The notes beneath the pieces are model-generated. The model was given only the letters and a program-made list of their open reading frames with translations, did not search any database and was not told the origin of the DNA. Position numbers and translations under genes: made by a program. Positions 1 to 11,499 of a stretch of DNA of 51,915 nucleotides are shown in pieces; within the stretch, counting starts at the first letter, position 1, and each line of letters opens with the position of its first letter. The DNA is from Diplocarpon mali (lineage: Eukaryota > Ascomycota > Leotiomycetes > Helotiales > Drepanopezizaceae), in the NCBI GenBank assembly GCA_024741835.1, contig JAENRP010000312.1, positions 1 through 51,915 on the forward strand, written 5' to 3'.

Positions 1-599
1 ATCTTTAAATATAACTAAGATATGCTTTTTTAATACTTTATTAAACCGTCTAATTAAATTAAATAAGTCTTTAAATATAAGGTTTATTTGCTAAGCTATA
101 ATATTCTCTATAGCTTTCTCTATTATAGTTAAACTAGCGTATTTATCAATGAATTTTTCCTATTTCAATATTTGTCTCTTTTGCTTAAGGTTAAAGGTCT
201 ACGCAATAACTTTAACTTCTTAATTTTTAAGCTTAAAGCCTTCTTTATCTATTATATCTTTAATCAATTTGTCTATTATATTAGCTTTATCTTTATCTAC
301 TATAGTTCTAAATTATTAAGTATCTTTTAACATTTGGACTTTATATTAAGATTCTTAAGTTATACATATTGATTTTTAGACTTTAGCTAGTTTTATTAGT
401 ATTAAAGGAGTAGTAGATCTAAAAGGACACTAAGTATTCTAAGGGTTTCTAGATATAGAAGTAGTATTAATATCAGCAGATACGTTATTATTAACCTACT
501 TTAAAATAGAGATTCCTTTAACTTTAGTAGTAGTCTGGTTCGAAGTTTAATTAGTAAGTACTCCTTTAAGTAGATTGCTAGCTAGACTTATATATATAT

Positions 600-2300
600 A
601 AGTTAGGACTTTAAAGTTTATTTTAATAATGCGCTTTCGTTTAACTAAATCCTTATCCTACTTTATGCTATATATTATTATTTAAATAGTCTATAGCTAT
701 AAATGATTTTAGTATTTTTTAATAGGAATAGCCTTTAGCCTAGGATCTTTAATATAAAGTATCTTATACTTTTTAATATATATAATCCTAGTATTAATAA
801 AATAATAAAAAAGAGGATATTTATTGCGATACTTATATAAAAGGCAATTGGGTTCTTTATTATTACAAAAGTTGCAAGTTAGTCTTCTTCTATTACTATT
901 CCCTTAGTACCCTATAGTATTAATATTAGCAGAGTGCTAGTTAGGATTAATTTCTCCTTCTTTAATCAATTATTAAGTTCTTATATTAGCTGGTTATTTT
1001 AAATAATAAGAAGTAGGAGTTTGGTAATAGTAACTACTAGGTTGGCTTATAGTAGCCGAGTTTTACTTATTATTAAATTAGGAAATATGCTATTTTTCTT
1101 ATAAGAGATTATTAATCCTAGTTTCTAAGCTTTAGATTTAGAGTTCTATAAATTGGGTCTTAAGTTCTTTAATTCTAAGGTTGGATCTTACTCTTAAGTT
1201 GGGCCTATAAGTGAAAGGTATGACTACTAGGTTCTTCTTTGCCTCTTCTATAACTTCTAAAGCCTTTGAGTGTTCTTAAACCAGGCTCTTAAGGTCTTTA
1301 GTATAAAAGGGAGTAAGGGCTTTTTCCTATTCTATAGCATTAATAGTTCTCTTATTAAGATCTGATTTTAAAGCAAAGGCCAAGAATTCCTTAAATAAGG
1401 CAAAGGTTATAAGGTTTTACTTATTAATCCTAAAATGCTTAATAATCTTATTTTAAAGGCCAATAGGTAATTTAAGTAAGAAAAGGCGGCCTCTTTTAAC
1501 TTTATTAAATATTTTTTAACTAATTAAAGTATTTGATATATAAGTAAAAGTCCGATAGTAGTTCTTAAGTTCCTTAGGAGTTTAAGTGATTAGAATAAAT
1601 TCCTTTAAGAAAGCTAAAGTATTGCGAATCTGCTATTTATCAAATTCTTAGAATTCAGATTTAAGAGCCTTAATAAGGAGTTCTTATAAACTATGCGTTT
1701 TCCATTTAAGGAGGGATTTGATAATATCTTTACTTATATAATTATAGTAATAAGGGAGCTAAGAAATCATATCTGCTTATAGAATATTAAAATCGTAATA
1801 AGTTTTTTTATATTGCTTAAGGAAATTAGTAATATTAGCTCTTATAAAGTAAGAAGCACTAAGGGAACTAAGGAGGGGAAAGTAGCTAGTAATAGCCTTA
1901 AATACGGCTATTATCGTTTTATATTAACTATTTAAATTAATAGAATCTATAAAAGGCAAAGGGGAAGCTTCGATATTATATAATTAGTTACTAAGAGGAG
2001 TACTTTAAAATTCAAAAGGGCTTAAAGAACGTTTAGAATCTAAGTTAATCTTAGAATAATTAAGATAGGTTTGAAAAGATTCAGATAAAGGGTTAGCGAA
2101 AAGTTCAAAATTGATATTATTTTTAATATTTTTTAATATTAATATTAAAAAAGTAGGTAGCGGCCTTAAGTTATTTAAAGACGTCTTTTTATCCTCTTAC
2201 TTATAAGCTAAGCCTAGGAGTAGAATTCCGAATTCTACTAAAAGTTTAATTTGAATTTGCTAAGAGATTCTAAGTAGGTGCTAAACAGCTAATAAGAGTA
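600..2300 (-). pseudogene. gag relic of GypA copy A
   Basis: The region aligns colinearly, in reverse, with the gag of GypA copy B (about 11500-13150). Shared landmarks include the stretch around 1690-1900, matching 11860-12080, and two copies of the 23-bp palindrome (2199-2221 and 1190-1212) at the same places as in copy B (11547 and 12556). The frame is closed by many TAA/TAG codons. Gag would form the structural particle in which reverse transcription occurs. The copy is certainly non-functional; boundaries are approximate. Confidence 0.7.
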
Positions 2301-2898
2301 TTACAACTAATTGTAATAAGATAAGGTTTACTTAATTAAAGACTAATTTCTAAAATAAGATTTATATTTAAGATTCTTTTTAGCCTTTAAGCTAATTCCT
2401 ATTAGTCCTTAGAATAAAGGGGTCTTTAAAGACAATTCTAAGGCAGTTTTTAAAGTTCTATTAAGCTAAAGCGGCTAAATTATTAGATTCGGATTTCTAA
2501 AGATTCTAAAGAGGCACTTCTAATTAGAGTTTGCACTTAGTATTACTTAAGTACTTAAAACTACCGCTATTTAAAATTGCTATTATAAGGTTTATCAAAC
2601 TTTTTATATTAGAAAGCTGAAAATTCCGAGAATCTTAAAGTTAAGGAGAAAAAATAAGGGTTTTTCGAAGTAGAGCCGAAAAGGGAAATTCTAAAGCTAT
2701 TAATAATTGTTAAATGAAAATCGATAGTTCTAAGTAATTAAGCAATTAAGGATAAGGTTTTTAAAGTTGATTAAAATGCTATAAGTGTTTCGAAGATGTA
2801 TTTTTCAAAAGGCCGGTCTCTTATTTGCGAATTAAGAGATCGATAAGGTTATATAGGAACGGAAATCTTAAGAAATCGGTCCTTGCGTAGGTTACTAA

Positions 2899-3146
2899 TA
2901 TAAAACAGAAGGGAGATAATATAAGAATAGGCCTAAGGGAAGACCTAAAAATAAGAGGAGGAAGTACTATAAGCAGGCTCTCTTAAATAAGATATTAGGA
3001 ATAAGTCCTAAGTATAGGGTATATTTAGTACTTATAGCGACGCGCGCTTGTCTCTATATATAGAAGAGGCCCTTTTTATCCTCCTATTGGCCTTGCCCTA
3101 TTATGTGACTTTTATCACGTGATTCATCCATACCCAGGTCTCTATA
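2899..3146 (-). repeat. GypA 5' LTR (copy A)
   Basis: A 248-bp LTR in minus orientation. Its right edge (rc TATAGAGACC) matches the LTR start TGTGGAGACC seen in the best preserved copy at 21476-21720, and its left edge matches the LTR end GTTTTATA. It is followed leftwards by the same primer-site sequence as copy B. Confidence 0.85.
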
Positions 3147-3469
3147 TTATAAGCACTTTAATATGCTTTCTCTTTATATACAACCGGCTAAAGGGCCCTT
3201 TAAGCTCTTAACCGACTTTTCGAGTATTTATAATAACTCAAAGGACCTTCATTTTCAATTAATAAATCTCTATTTTCTAATTGAACCTTATTTGCAAACT
3301 TCATTTATATACCTAACCTTTTTTATTAGATTCTATTTAATATATCTAACGCTTTAAGCATCTCTAAGCCTCGCTTTAATACCTTTGCCTCTTAAGTAAA
3401 GTAGTTTAGTAAATATATATTCTTTGCTAAGCTTTATAATATCACTATTTTTACTAATTTAAGACTCCT

Positions 3470-4950
3470 ATTTAAGTCAATTATAAAGACTAAGCCTTAA
3501 GCTCCCTTTATATAAGAGCTTAAGGAACTGGAAACGGCCAACCTCTATATAGTATACGCGAGGTTGTATAAAGAGTATATAGCTACTTTAGCCGAATAGA
3601 TTTACGCCCGCTTTCCCTTAGGAGATCTGTCAAAGGCTACTCCTTTATAGGCCTCTTATAAAGATATTAAAGATAAATATAAAATCCTAATAAAAGAGCA
3701 CCTTATGCGTAAGGAGACTTAGAAGACCTAATGCAAATACTATAAGCTACTATTAAAATAGGTCTTTAAGACTGTCGATAAAACGCTTCTAGCTTTTGCG
3801 ATAGCTTAAGTATAAATCTAAGCTAAGAAGCTCTCCTCTTTAATACCTAATAGAGATACTCCTATAAGTAGAACTACTGCTAACGACCTATATACTAATT
3901 TGGTAAATTAGTAACTCTCACTTTAAGGCCTAGTATCTATTTTAAAGTATAATATTACGCCTTCTAATAAGGCTATTCAGTCTTAGACGAGGCTCTAATA
4001 CCGCAATATACTACGCTAAAGCAAGACTAAGAGAACTAATACTTAGCAGTAGATCTAAGAGTAGTAGGAGGCGTACTGCCTAGTAGAGTAATATAGTCTT
4101 CTTAAGATCAAAGGGAGACTAAGAGTAACTGACTTTTTAGACTTAGTTATAGTAAAGATTATTCTAAGTTAAGCGATCCGCTTAAAGGAGGAAATAATTA
4201 CTAATAAGCAGATAGGAACCTTATATAAGTATAATCTAATATAGCTAAGCTGCGCCTTAGCGGATATTAAATCTAATAGAGCGATTAATAATAAAGGGCT
4301 AGCAGTTTTTACTACTTAAGAGTCTCTTCTAAATACCGAAACCCCTTTATAGGCTTTAGCAAGCAGCTTTTGAAATCGCTTTATAAGCTTTAAAAGGGAG
4401 ATTAGGCCTAAGTGCCCTTATAAAGGCTCTACTAATTACTATTAAAAGCCCTAGGACTATCGGAAACTATTATATGCTATAGATAAGCGTAAGGAAAATA
4501 TAAAGGTTCTTTCCTTATAAGAGGAGGTCCTATAAATATAAAAGGCGTTAAATGCAAGAGACTAGTTCAAGGGTCTTTAAGTATAGCTTAAGGAGAATAA
4601 TATTATAATAATAATAATTAATAAATTTAAAGGAAAGGCTTTAGCCTTTAGGAAAGATGGTTTAAGCAAAAGGGAGAACTTACTAGTCTTTATAGTAATG
4701 GATCCCTTTGCCTTTAACGCTTTTGAAGAATCGTTTAATGTCTACTACCTCTTTAAGCTAAAACGCTACCTGCTTTCCTTAAGTACGCTCCTTAATAATT
4801 GCGCAGCTACTTATATTGTTAATTCAAAGGATTTACTTATCGCAGGTACCTTTAAGCCTTTTAGCGACTTGTAGCAATATATTAAAGTAAGTACCTTAAG
4901 ACTCCTAATCATTAGGAGAGGTAATAGATATATAGTAGACTCTCTTTTAT
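3470..4950 (+). pseudogene. CopA gag and protease relic
   Basis: Conceptual translation gives a continuous frame interrupted only by TAA/TAG codons that would be Gln or Trp before RIP. Around 4680-4870 it shows a copia protease signature, LNNCAATYIVNSKDLL, where families usually have DNCAATH; the catalytic Asp reads Asn here (a G to A change). Upstream sequence is rich in Lys and Leu, as in copia gag. No intact zinc knuckle is visible. Gag would assemble virus-like particles and the protease would process the Gag-Pol polyprotein. Function is lost. Confidence 0.7.
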
Positions 4951-5199
4951 AGCGTAATAGCTCTCTTATAGGGATAACGCTGCGCAATATTGCTATTATA
5001 AAGGAGTTTACTACTAATATTATCTTAAAGAGGATCTTCGCAGATAAGGGTTTTTAGTACTCTAGGGTAGACCTTACTTTGCGCTTTAGGAGCATTATAG
5101 ATTCTATAAATCGAGCTTAGTTAAAGTATTATTATAATCTCGTTTTCTTTAAATATAAGCCTATTAACTATTTAGATCTTTTAAATATACTTTAATATG

Positions 5200-6200
5200 A
5201 CTTCTCTGCTTTAATAGCATTCCCTATAGCTGAGATAATGCTTTATAATAGGTTCTAGTCTAGCTATACGCCTATTAGGCTGCGGGATAACGATGCGTAT
5301 ATATAGTACCTTTGTACTAGCTATTTAGGCGCAGAGGCTTTTTAAGCGCTAGTCAAGTATATTAAAGGAGTAAAGATCAAGGGAATATAGAAGCTGGAGT
5401 GCCTTATATACGTAGTAGCGTTTGCTAAGCAAGTTATCTCTTGCGCTACCTTTAAGAACTAATCTTTAAGGCCCTTCTTTAGGATCTCTTAGGATCTTTT
5501 TAACTTTTTAAACAACTTATATAATAGTTGCTTATAGGTTATTTTAATTAAGGATAAGTATAGTAATATACTTTAGACGTTTCTATTAAGATCGAAGGGC
5601 AGAGATATAATTATAAAGGTCCTTTAGGCCTTTAAAGTATAGGTAAAACGCTAATATAGGCTTTCTATTTGCAAGATTAGGCAAGATAATAACACTTTAA
5701 TAATCTCTTTAAAGGAAGACTCTCTTATAAAGTACTAGAAATGGGTAAAAGAGAAGGGAATCGATTTAAAGCTTACTCCCGCTTATATATACTAATCTAA
5801 TAAAGGCGCGAAGCGAGTAGGAAGGGAGTTAATTAAACGCTCTATTAAAATGAGAATCTACGCTAGGCTTTTAGTAAGCCTTTGGCTAGAGGTTATAAAG
5901 GCTGCTATATACTTTTATAATATCTCCTTACTTGCTAGGAAGAAGATGATCTTATTAAGTAAGGCTTTCTATAGTTAGTTTAAGTAGTATTTTCAATTCT
6001 ATAAGCCGCTGCTTATTAAGTAGATAATAGTAAGCTTAAAGCCTAACTAGAGTCGCATTTATATATATAGCGCTTACGTATACCTTTTAATTAAGGAGAG
6101 GAAGGCGAGGAAGGACTGCTGAACTTTTAAAATTGAATTATAAAGGTACCTAGGTTATTTAATTAAATATATTACCTTTAATATTTATAGAATCTAAGTT
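5200..6200 (+). pseudogene. CopA GAG-pre-integrase and integrase relic
   Basis: Around 5295-5390 the translation resembles the GAG-pre-integrase motif (a form of HLRLGHLG followed by EAL..LVK). From 5480 to 5830 follows an integrase core with IRQDNN. At 5800-5960 comes the family motif ending in RVGRELIKR..KMRI.ARL..SLW.EV.KAA.Y.YN. The position normally holding the catalytic Glu (GAERSG in relatives) reads GAKRVG. Integrase before RT is the Ty1/copia order and separates this element from gypsy. Many in-frame stops make it inactive. Confidence 0.8.
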
Positions 6201-7149
6201 CTTATACTTTAGCGAATAATAATAATTTGTAATATCGAGTTTGATAAGTCTCTCTTCTATAGTTTAGAAGCTAAGCGTATAAATCCTATATTGCGCTAAG
6301 AACTTAAGATAAACCTTTAATTAATCGGAAAGGGAAAGGGAGCTTAGGACACTAAGTTCGAAGGCATTTTTAAGGAATCGGAGCTTATTATAAGGCTGAA
6401 CGCAATCGCTGCGAAAGAAGCTGCTATATAAGAAGAGCCTATATTATAGACCGATGCTACTTTATAGCCTTTAACTAATAATATAAAGGGCCTTAACTTA
6501 AATCCAAATTCTTTAAGAGACCTACTTAAAAACTTAAAAGTAGAAGCAAGCGAATTAAAAGCTACTTCGCTAGTCTTTAAAAAGGCAAATAGCGACTAAA
6601 GCTTAAGGGTAATAATTCCTTATAAAGGCCTTATTTAAGAAGGAACTATAGATAACTCTAAAGGAGTCTTTAAAGATAAGTTCTATAAGGCGATCGGCAG
6701 ATCTTTAGCTGCTATTCTATATAAGAATAGAAATGGCTTAAGGGCTTTAAGATAAAGTCTTTAATTATAAAGGCAAGCCTTAGTAAACTTTAGTAAAAGG
6801 TTAGAGGTACTACTACTAAGATCTAGGAGGAGCTTTAATAGTCTTATAAGAAGCGACTTAATAAGAGGAGTAGGCTTTAATAATATAATACCTTAAGTTG
6901 TAATACTAGCTTAAAGACTTTAAGCTTAGGAGATAGAGCTACTTAGACTTTTAAAGGAACCTTTAGTAATAATAAAAATAGAAGAGGAGACTTATAGAGA
7001 AAAGCGTAAGGAGGAACTCCCTCTTCTTAAGTAAAAGAGGATAAGACGCTTAAGTATTAAGTAATAGGAGATTTTAAAAGTATATACTATTGCTTTAAAG
7101 TATATACTCTCTTAAAGTAATATTAATTTACCTTACTCCTTATATATAT

Positions 7150-8300
7150 AGGAGTTTGTATTAACCTTTTAAGTAAACGAATAGATAAGGGAGGATAGGA
7201 AGGACTATTTAACGGTTTATATAATTATTAAAGCTATAATTAATAGTTAAGCAAAGGATAGAGTGCAGTCTTTTAACTGCCTATAGTACTAAGGCTCTTT
7301 GCTAAAGCCTTTAAAAGGATAGCTAGACTTAAAGAAGCACCCTTTTAATAAACGATTTAAGGAAGGAAGGCGCTAGGAGATTAAGAATCTAGAATCTTAA
7401 AGTTGCTGGAGAATTGTGCAAAGGGATTACTCAAAGCCTTTGCTAATACTATTAAAATGGGTTTTTACCTATAAGGTTAATAGCTTTAGTGAGCTTCTAA
7501 AGTACTAATTATAGCTAGTTATATAAAGGGATCTTTAAGATAAAGCTTTAATTTTCTCAACTTATGCAGCTACGCTTATAGCAAGGTCTTTTAAGGTACT
7601 AATAGCGCTTGCTGCGTACTTTAATATAAAAGTAAAGTAGTTCGATATTGTTAATGTATTCGTTAATGCTCTTAAAGACCTAAGGAGTGCTTTAGTCATA
7701 TGCTTCCTATTAGATGGCTTTAAGCGCCTTAGTATGATAGTAAAACTGGACCGCGCGCTCTATAAGCTAAAAGACTCTCTAGTGCTATAGTATAGGAACT
7801 TTGTAAGAACGCTTAAAGGCCTTTAACTTAAGCTACTAGGTAAGGAGCCTTATATTTTTATAATAAAGGATTATATAGTCTTTATAGCGTTTTATATTAA
7901 TGATATTTAGGTATTATATAAGGCCTTTAACTTAGATTAGGCGACTCGTCTAATTGAAGACCTAAAGAGGGTATATAAGCTTACTATTATAGGAGATATC
8001 TCCTAGTTTTTTAAAGTAAGGATTATTTAAGATAGGAAAGTAAAGAGGATCTTTTTAATTTATAATACCTATATTAAGAAGATCGCTTAAAAGTTCGGAG
8101 CTAATATAAGAAGAGTGCCTAGTACTCTACTATTAAAGAAGGAGTTTATTAAGAACTTAAGGCAAGCTTTCTTAAAAAAGGTAAAGGAGTACTAAAAGAA
8201 AATAGGCTCTATTCTTTATATAGCGATTATAATACGCCTAGATATTGCATTCGCAGCCTCTTAACTATCTTTCTTCTTAACTAATCTAAGCTTTAAGTAC
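7150..8300 (+). pseudogene. CopA reverse transcriptase relic
   Basis: The frame reads as a copia RT: KVNSFSELLKY, later FDIVNVFVNALKDLRSALV, LDRALYKLKDS and IAFYINDI. The last corresponds to the catalytic YVDDI box; the first Asp has become Asn through GAT to AAT after a T, exactly the RIP context. The 3' part contains YIAIITRLDIAFAAS, equivalent to the copia ..TRPDIAFA.S motif. RT would copy element RNA into cDNA. Multiple TAA/TAG codons and the lost Asp make it dead. Confidence 0.85.
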
Positions 8301-8469
8301 CTCTTAACCGCGGATTAAACGCTTTAATACCTATATAGCACGCGCTTCTTAAGAATTGCCTATAGCCTTAAGGCTAAGGAATACTAATTGGTTGTATCTT
8401 TAAATGCTTCTTTCGAAGATGATTGAAAGACTTGCAGATCCTTTTAAGGATATGTCTTCTTCCTATTTA

Positions 8470-8860
8470 AAAGACTGATTATTTAAAAAGCGAATCGCCA
8501 AGCGATTATTACGCTCTCCTTTATTAAAGCAGAACTCTATAGTATAGTATCTACTATAAAGGAGATGATAGCTATTAAACGCCTCTTTAAAGAGATTCGC
8601 ATAGACTCCCTCTTTAAATAGAATATATATTGCAATAACTAATAGATAATTCGGCTAATTATTATAAAGAATAAGAAGATTAAGATAAGCCTTTAATATA
8701 TCGAAATTAGTAATATATAGATCTGTTAGAAGTACTAAAGAGGAAGCTTTTAAATAATCTACCTCCTTACTAAGGAGATGCACGCAAATAGGCTTATTAA
8801 GAACCTGGACCGCTAGAAGTTTAAGAGCTTCGTTTGTTTATTAAACCTTTAAAGCTTTTA
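8470..8860 (+). pseudogene. CopA RNase H domain relic
   Basis: Translation gives LSFIKAELYSIVSTIKEM.AIKRLFKEIRID and later YLLTKEMHANRLIKNLDR. This is the terminal copia RNase H domain, where relatives have SSTEAEYxA...KE and LPTKEMPADGLTK. It follows RT directly, as in copia elements, and ends the polyprotein near 8860. Asp of the ADGLTK box reads Asn. In-frame stops are frequent. Confidence 0.85.
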
Positions 8861-8969
8861 AATAATCGTTTAATAACTTGCACTTACTAGCAAGTAGTCA
8901 CTTATTATTAGGAGACTTATACTTATAAGCTCTTACTCTCTTATAGTTATATTTATTTGTTTTCTCTTA

Positions 8970-9900
8970 TAAAGCGTACTATAGAAGCTTTTCCTTTTTT
9001 TAAAAATATAAGATAGGTAATATTCTTAAGCTGCTATTATAAGGCGCAACCCTTTCTTAGATCCTCTTAGCTAAGGCCAGGAGCTGCAAAGCCATAGCTA
9101 TAAGCTCTATATAGATCTCCTTTTAAGAGAGGCCTAGAGGCACTCCCTCGGCCAGAGGCCCGCCGGCGAATACACTAGCGACGGCGGGGGCGAAGGCGGG
9201 AGGTGCGGCAGCGGCGAAGGCAGGAGCGGCGATAATAGGGGCAGGGATAGGAGCGACGGCAGCTATAGCAAAAGGGCTAGGAGCGAACGGGAACGGTATA
9301 CTAGGAGCGGGGGAGGCAGCAGTACTACCACTTGCAGGAGTAGCAGGCCCTTTTAGTACTAGGGTCCGATCGCTCTTATCTTTTAAAATCAGCTTAAAAC
9401 TTAATAAGACTTAATAAAACGTACTATAGAAGCTCTAAAGCGCATCCTTTATTATATTAAGTAGTAGCGCTACCTCCTCCTTAAAGGCGCCGCAGGCATA
9501 GGCCGATATAATAGCCTTTTAAAAGGCGAGGAGAGGTCCGCTGGCCTGCTAATAGCTATTACTTAATACTATATAATAAATGTAACGCATACTAAAGGTA
9601 CTATTAAAGCACTAATAATCGAGATTACTAGTACTTTTATATATAATATAACGCACATATATATTATCGCGCTCTATTATAGGCTTAGGCATATAGCGCG
9701 CAGTAAGGGCAAGGCTCTTAGGTAGCGGCGGCGGCAGCGGCGGCGGCGGCAAGGGTAATAGCAGCAGCGGCACATTTCCTAGCAAGCGCTAAGAGGACTA
9801 GAATAAGGTTGCAGCTCTTAAGGGAGCGCTAGCGACTTAGTGCAAAGTCAATGCAACGCAGGGTATAGGGACTCTAAGGGTCTTACTTTATAAAGGCGGC
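8970..9900 (-). pseudogene. GC-rich segment with a possible minus-strand coding frame, unrecognised
   Basis: This stretch differs sharply from its AT-rich surroundings (for example GCGGCGGCGGCAGCGGC near 9722). One minus-strand frame runs from about 9800 to 8970 with few stops. It has a Pro/Leu-rich start, a middle with AYACGAFKEEVALLLNIIKDA, a long Ala/Pro tract (about 9330-9130) and a C-terminal part with IELIAMALQLLALAKRI. The Ala/Pro part is low complexity, so the frame could be fortuitous. I recognise no family. It could be captured host sequence, an antisense ORF of the copia element, or a fragment of another transposon. Confidence 0.35.
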
Positions 9901-10226
9901 TAAGGCTATAATAAGCAAGAGTTCCTTTTATATTTAAAAATTATTAATATAAAGACGATATTTTGAATAATAAAAGAAGGTTATTTTTAAAAAAAGGAAA
10001 GGAGAACCTCTATAATGGAAATACTTTATAAAAAGCCTAATAGAGTATTAGTATAAAATCGCAAAGATTCTTAAAAACGCTTATTACCTATAGCAACCCT
10101 TCTTATTTTAAAAGGAACGACCTTTAGAAAGGTAGTATATAAGATAAAGCCTCTTTTCTTTATAACTACTACTCTTTCTTTTATTTTATCTATATAGCTA
10201 AGCGATTCTAAGAGCATCGCCTAACT
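9901..10226. other. 3' untranslated end of CopA
   Basis: No reading frame is evident. The last 75 bases (about 10160-10234) recur inverted at 50752-50824, next to another 197-bp LTR copy. This identifies the stretch as the end of the internal domain of this LTR family. Confidence 0.55.
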
Positions 10227-10234
10227 AGGGGGTA
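10227..10234 (+). promoter_or_regulatory. Polypurine tract of the 197-bp LTR family
   Basis: The bases AGGGGGTA lie immediately before the LTR start. A purine run here primes plus-strand DNA synthesis in LTR retroelements. The same run precedes the LTRs of the TRIM elements. Confidence 0.7.
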
Positions 10235-10302
10235 TATTATATAGAATAGGCGGAGTCTCCACTTATTCTAAAGACCCTCTACGTGACTCTGCTAAGTTAT
10301 AG
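10235..10302 (+). repeat. CopA-type 3' LTR, left part (interrupted by GypB)
   Basis: These 68 bases are the first part of a 197-bp LTR. The rest resumes at 38973, after GypB. The complete LTR at 50555-50751 shows the uninterrupted order. The last five bases, TATAG, pair with CATAG at 38968-38972 as the target duplication of GypB. Confidence 0.85.
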
Positions 10303-10543
10303 TATTACGGCCGCATCACGTGCACGGTTATATCATATATCGAAGTCAGGTGCACGCTAAGGTAGCAAGGTGGCTGGATTATGTGCACGCTAGTAAAGCA
10401 CTTGTACTTATTCTAAAGGAGCTCTACTAAAGACTCTCTCTTTTTTATCTTTTCTTTTCTATTATATAGTATACCTCTTAAGGTAATATAGTTAGCGTTA
10501 TTCGATTCTTGCCCTTCTATATGCTTTAGAGCAAGTTGTAATA
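10303..10543 (+). repeat. GypB 5' LTR
   Basis: 241 bp, same length and order as the 3' copy at 38727-38967. Shared stretches include GGTGCACGCTAAGGTAGC and the end GAGCAAG.TGTAATA. Heavier C to T change than the 3' LTR. Confidence 0.9.
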
Positions 10544-10625
10544 TAAGAAAAGATCTACTTAACCTTTGTTAAGAAGCTTAATATCTACCCCCTTTAAAAT
10601 CGTCACTTCGAACTGCCTTAAGTAA
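10544..10625 (+). other. GypB leader, left of the GypA insertion
   Basis: Short non-coding leader after the 5' LTR. It ends with GTAA (10622-10625), the target duplication of GypA copy B, and continues at 26639. No TGG-type primer site is obvious directly after the LTR. Confidence 0.6.
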
Positions 10626-10870
10626 TATGGAGACCTGAGATGGATAGGTCTTATGACATATATCACATGATCGGCGTAGGACGGTAGGAGGATAAAAGGG
10701 CCATCTTTTGTATATAGAGATAGCGCGTATTGCTATAGTACTGAATATACCTTATACTTAGGACTTATTTTTAATATCTTGTCTAAGAGAGCCCGCTTGT
10801 AGTGCTTCCTCCTTTTATTTTTAGGTCTTCCCTTAGGCCTATTCTTATATTATCTCCTTTTAGTTTTATA
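10626..10870 (+). repeat. GypA 5' LTR (copy B)
   Basis: 245 bp, begins TATGGAGACC (from TGTGGAGACC by TG to TA) and ends GTTTTATA. Identical in length to the solo LTR at 21476-21720 and the 3' LTR. Confidence 0.9.
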
Positions 10871-10871
10871 T

Positions 10872-10889
10872 TAGTGACCTATGTAAGGA
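10872..10889 (+). promoter_or_regulatory. Putative GypA primer binding site
   Basis: One base after the LTR reads TAGTGACCTATGTAAGGA; copy A reads TAGTAACCTACGCAAGGA. With the expected TG to TA change reversed, the site starts TGG, as required for pairing with a tRNA 3' CCA end. I do not assign the tRNA. Confidence 0.5.
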
Positions 10890-11499
10890 CCGATTTCTTA
10901 AGATTTCTATCCTTATATAATTTTATTAATCTTTTAGTTTGCAAATAAGAGATTGGCCTTTTGAAAAATACATCTTTAAAAACACTTATAGTATTTTAAT
11001 TAACTTTAAAAACCTTATCCTTAATTGCTTAATTACTTAGAACTATCGATTTTCGTTTAGCAATTATTAATAACTTTAGATTTTCCCTTTTCGGCTCTGC
11101 TTTGAAAACCCCTATTTTCTTCTTTAACTTTGAGATTTTCAGAATTTTCGGCTTCTTAGTATGAAAAGTTTGGCAAACCTTATAATAGCAATCTCAAATA
11201 GCAGTGGTTTCGAGTACTTAAGTAATACTAAGCGCAAACTCTAATTGGAAGTGCCTTTTTAAAATCTTTAGAAATCCGAATCTAATAATTTAGCTACCTT
11301 AGCTTAATAGAACTTTAAAAACTGCCTTAAAATTGTCTTTAAAGACCCCTTTATTCTAAGGACTAATAGGAATTGGCCTAGAGGCTAAGAAGAATCTTAA
11401 ATACAAACCTTATCTTAGAAATTGGTCTTTAATTAAGTAAACCTTATCTTATTATAATTAGTTATAACGCTTTCATTAGCTGTTTAGTACCTATTTAGA

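Larger units (their letters stand above)
1..3146 (-). mobile_element. GypA copy A: 5' part of a Ty3/gypsy element, cut by the window edge
   Basis: The segment is an inverted, RIP-altered copy of about 10626-13767 (GypA copy B): a 5' LTR at its right end, then leader and gag reading leftwards. The element continues beyond position 1, so its pol and 3' LTR are not visible. It abuts the leader of the plus-strand copia element that starts at 3147. If that element was the insertion target, the 4-bp duplication would be TTAT at 3147-3150 and should recur at the far end outside the window. No open frame of useful length survives. Confidence 0.85.
3147..10234 (+). mobile_element. CopA: Ty1/copia element, internal region
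   Basis: Contains a complete but mutated copia coding order: gag, protease, GAG-pre-integrase, integrase, RT, RNase H. It ends with a polypurine tract at 10227-10234, directly before a 197-bp LTR (10235-10302 plus 38973-39101, split by GypB). The 5' LTR is not in the window. It presumably lies left of position 1, displaced by insertion of GypA copy A. Assigning 8950-10234 to this element is inference, because the stretch includes a GC-rich insert unlike the rest. An ORF at 3163-3357 is probably chance sequence in the leader. Confidence 0.7.
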
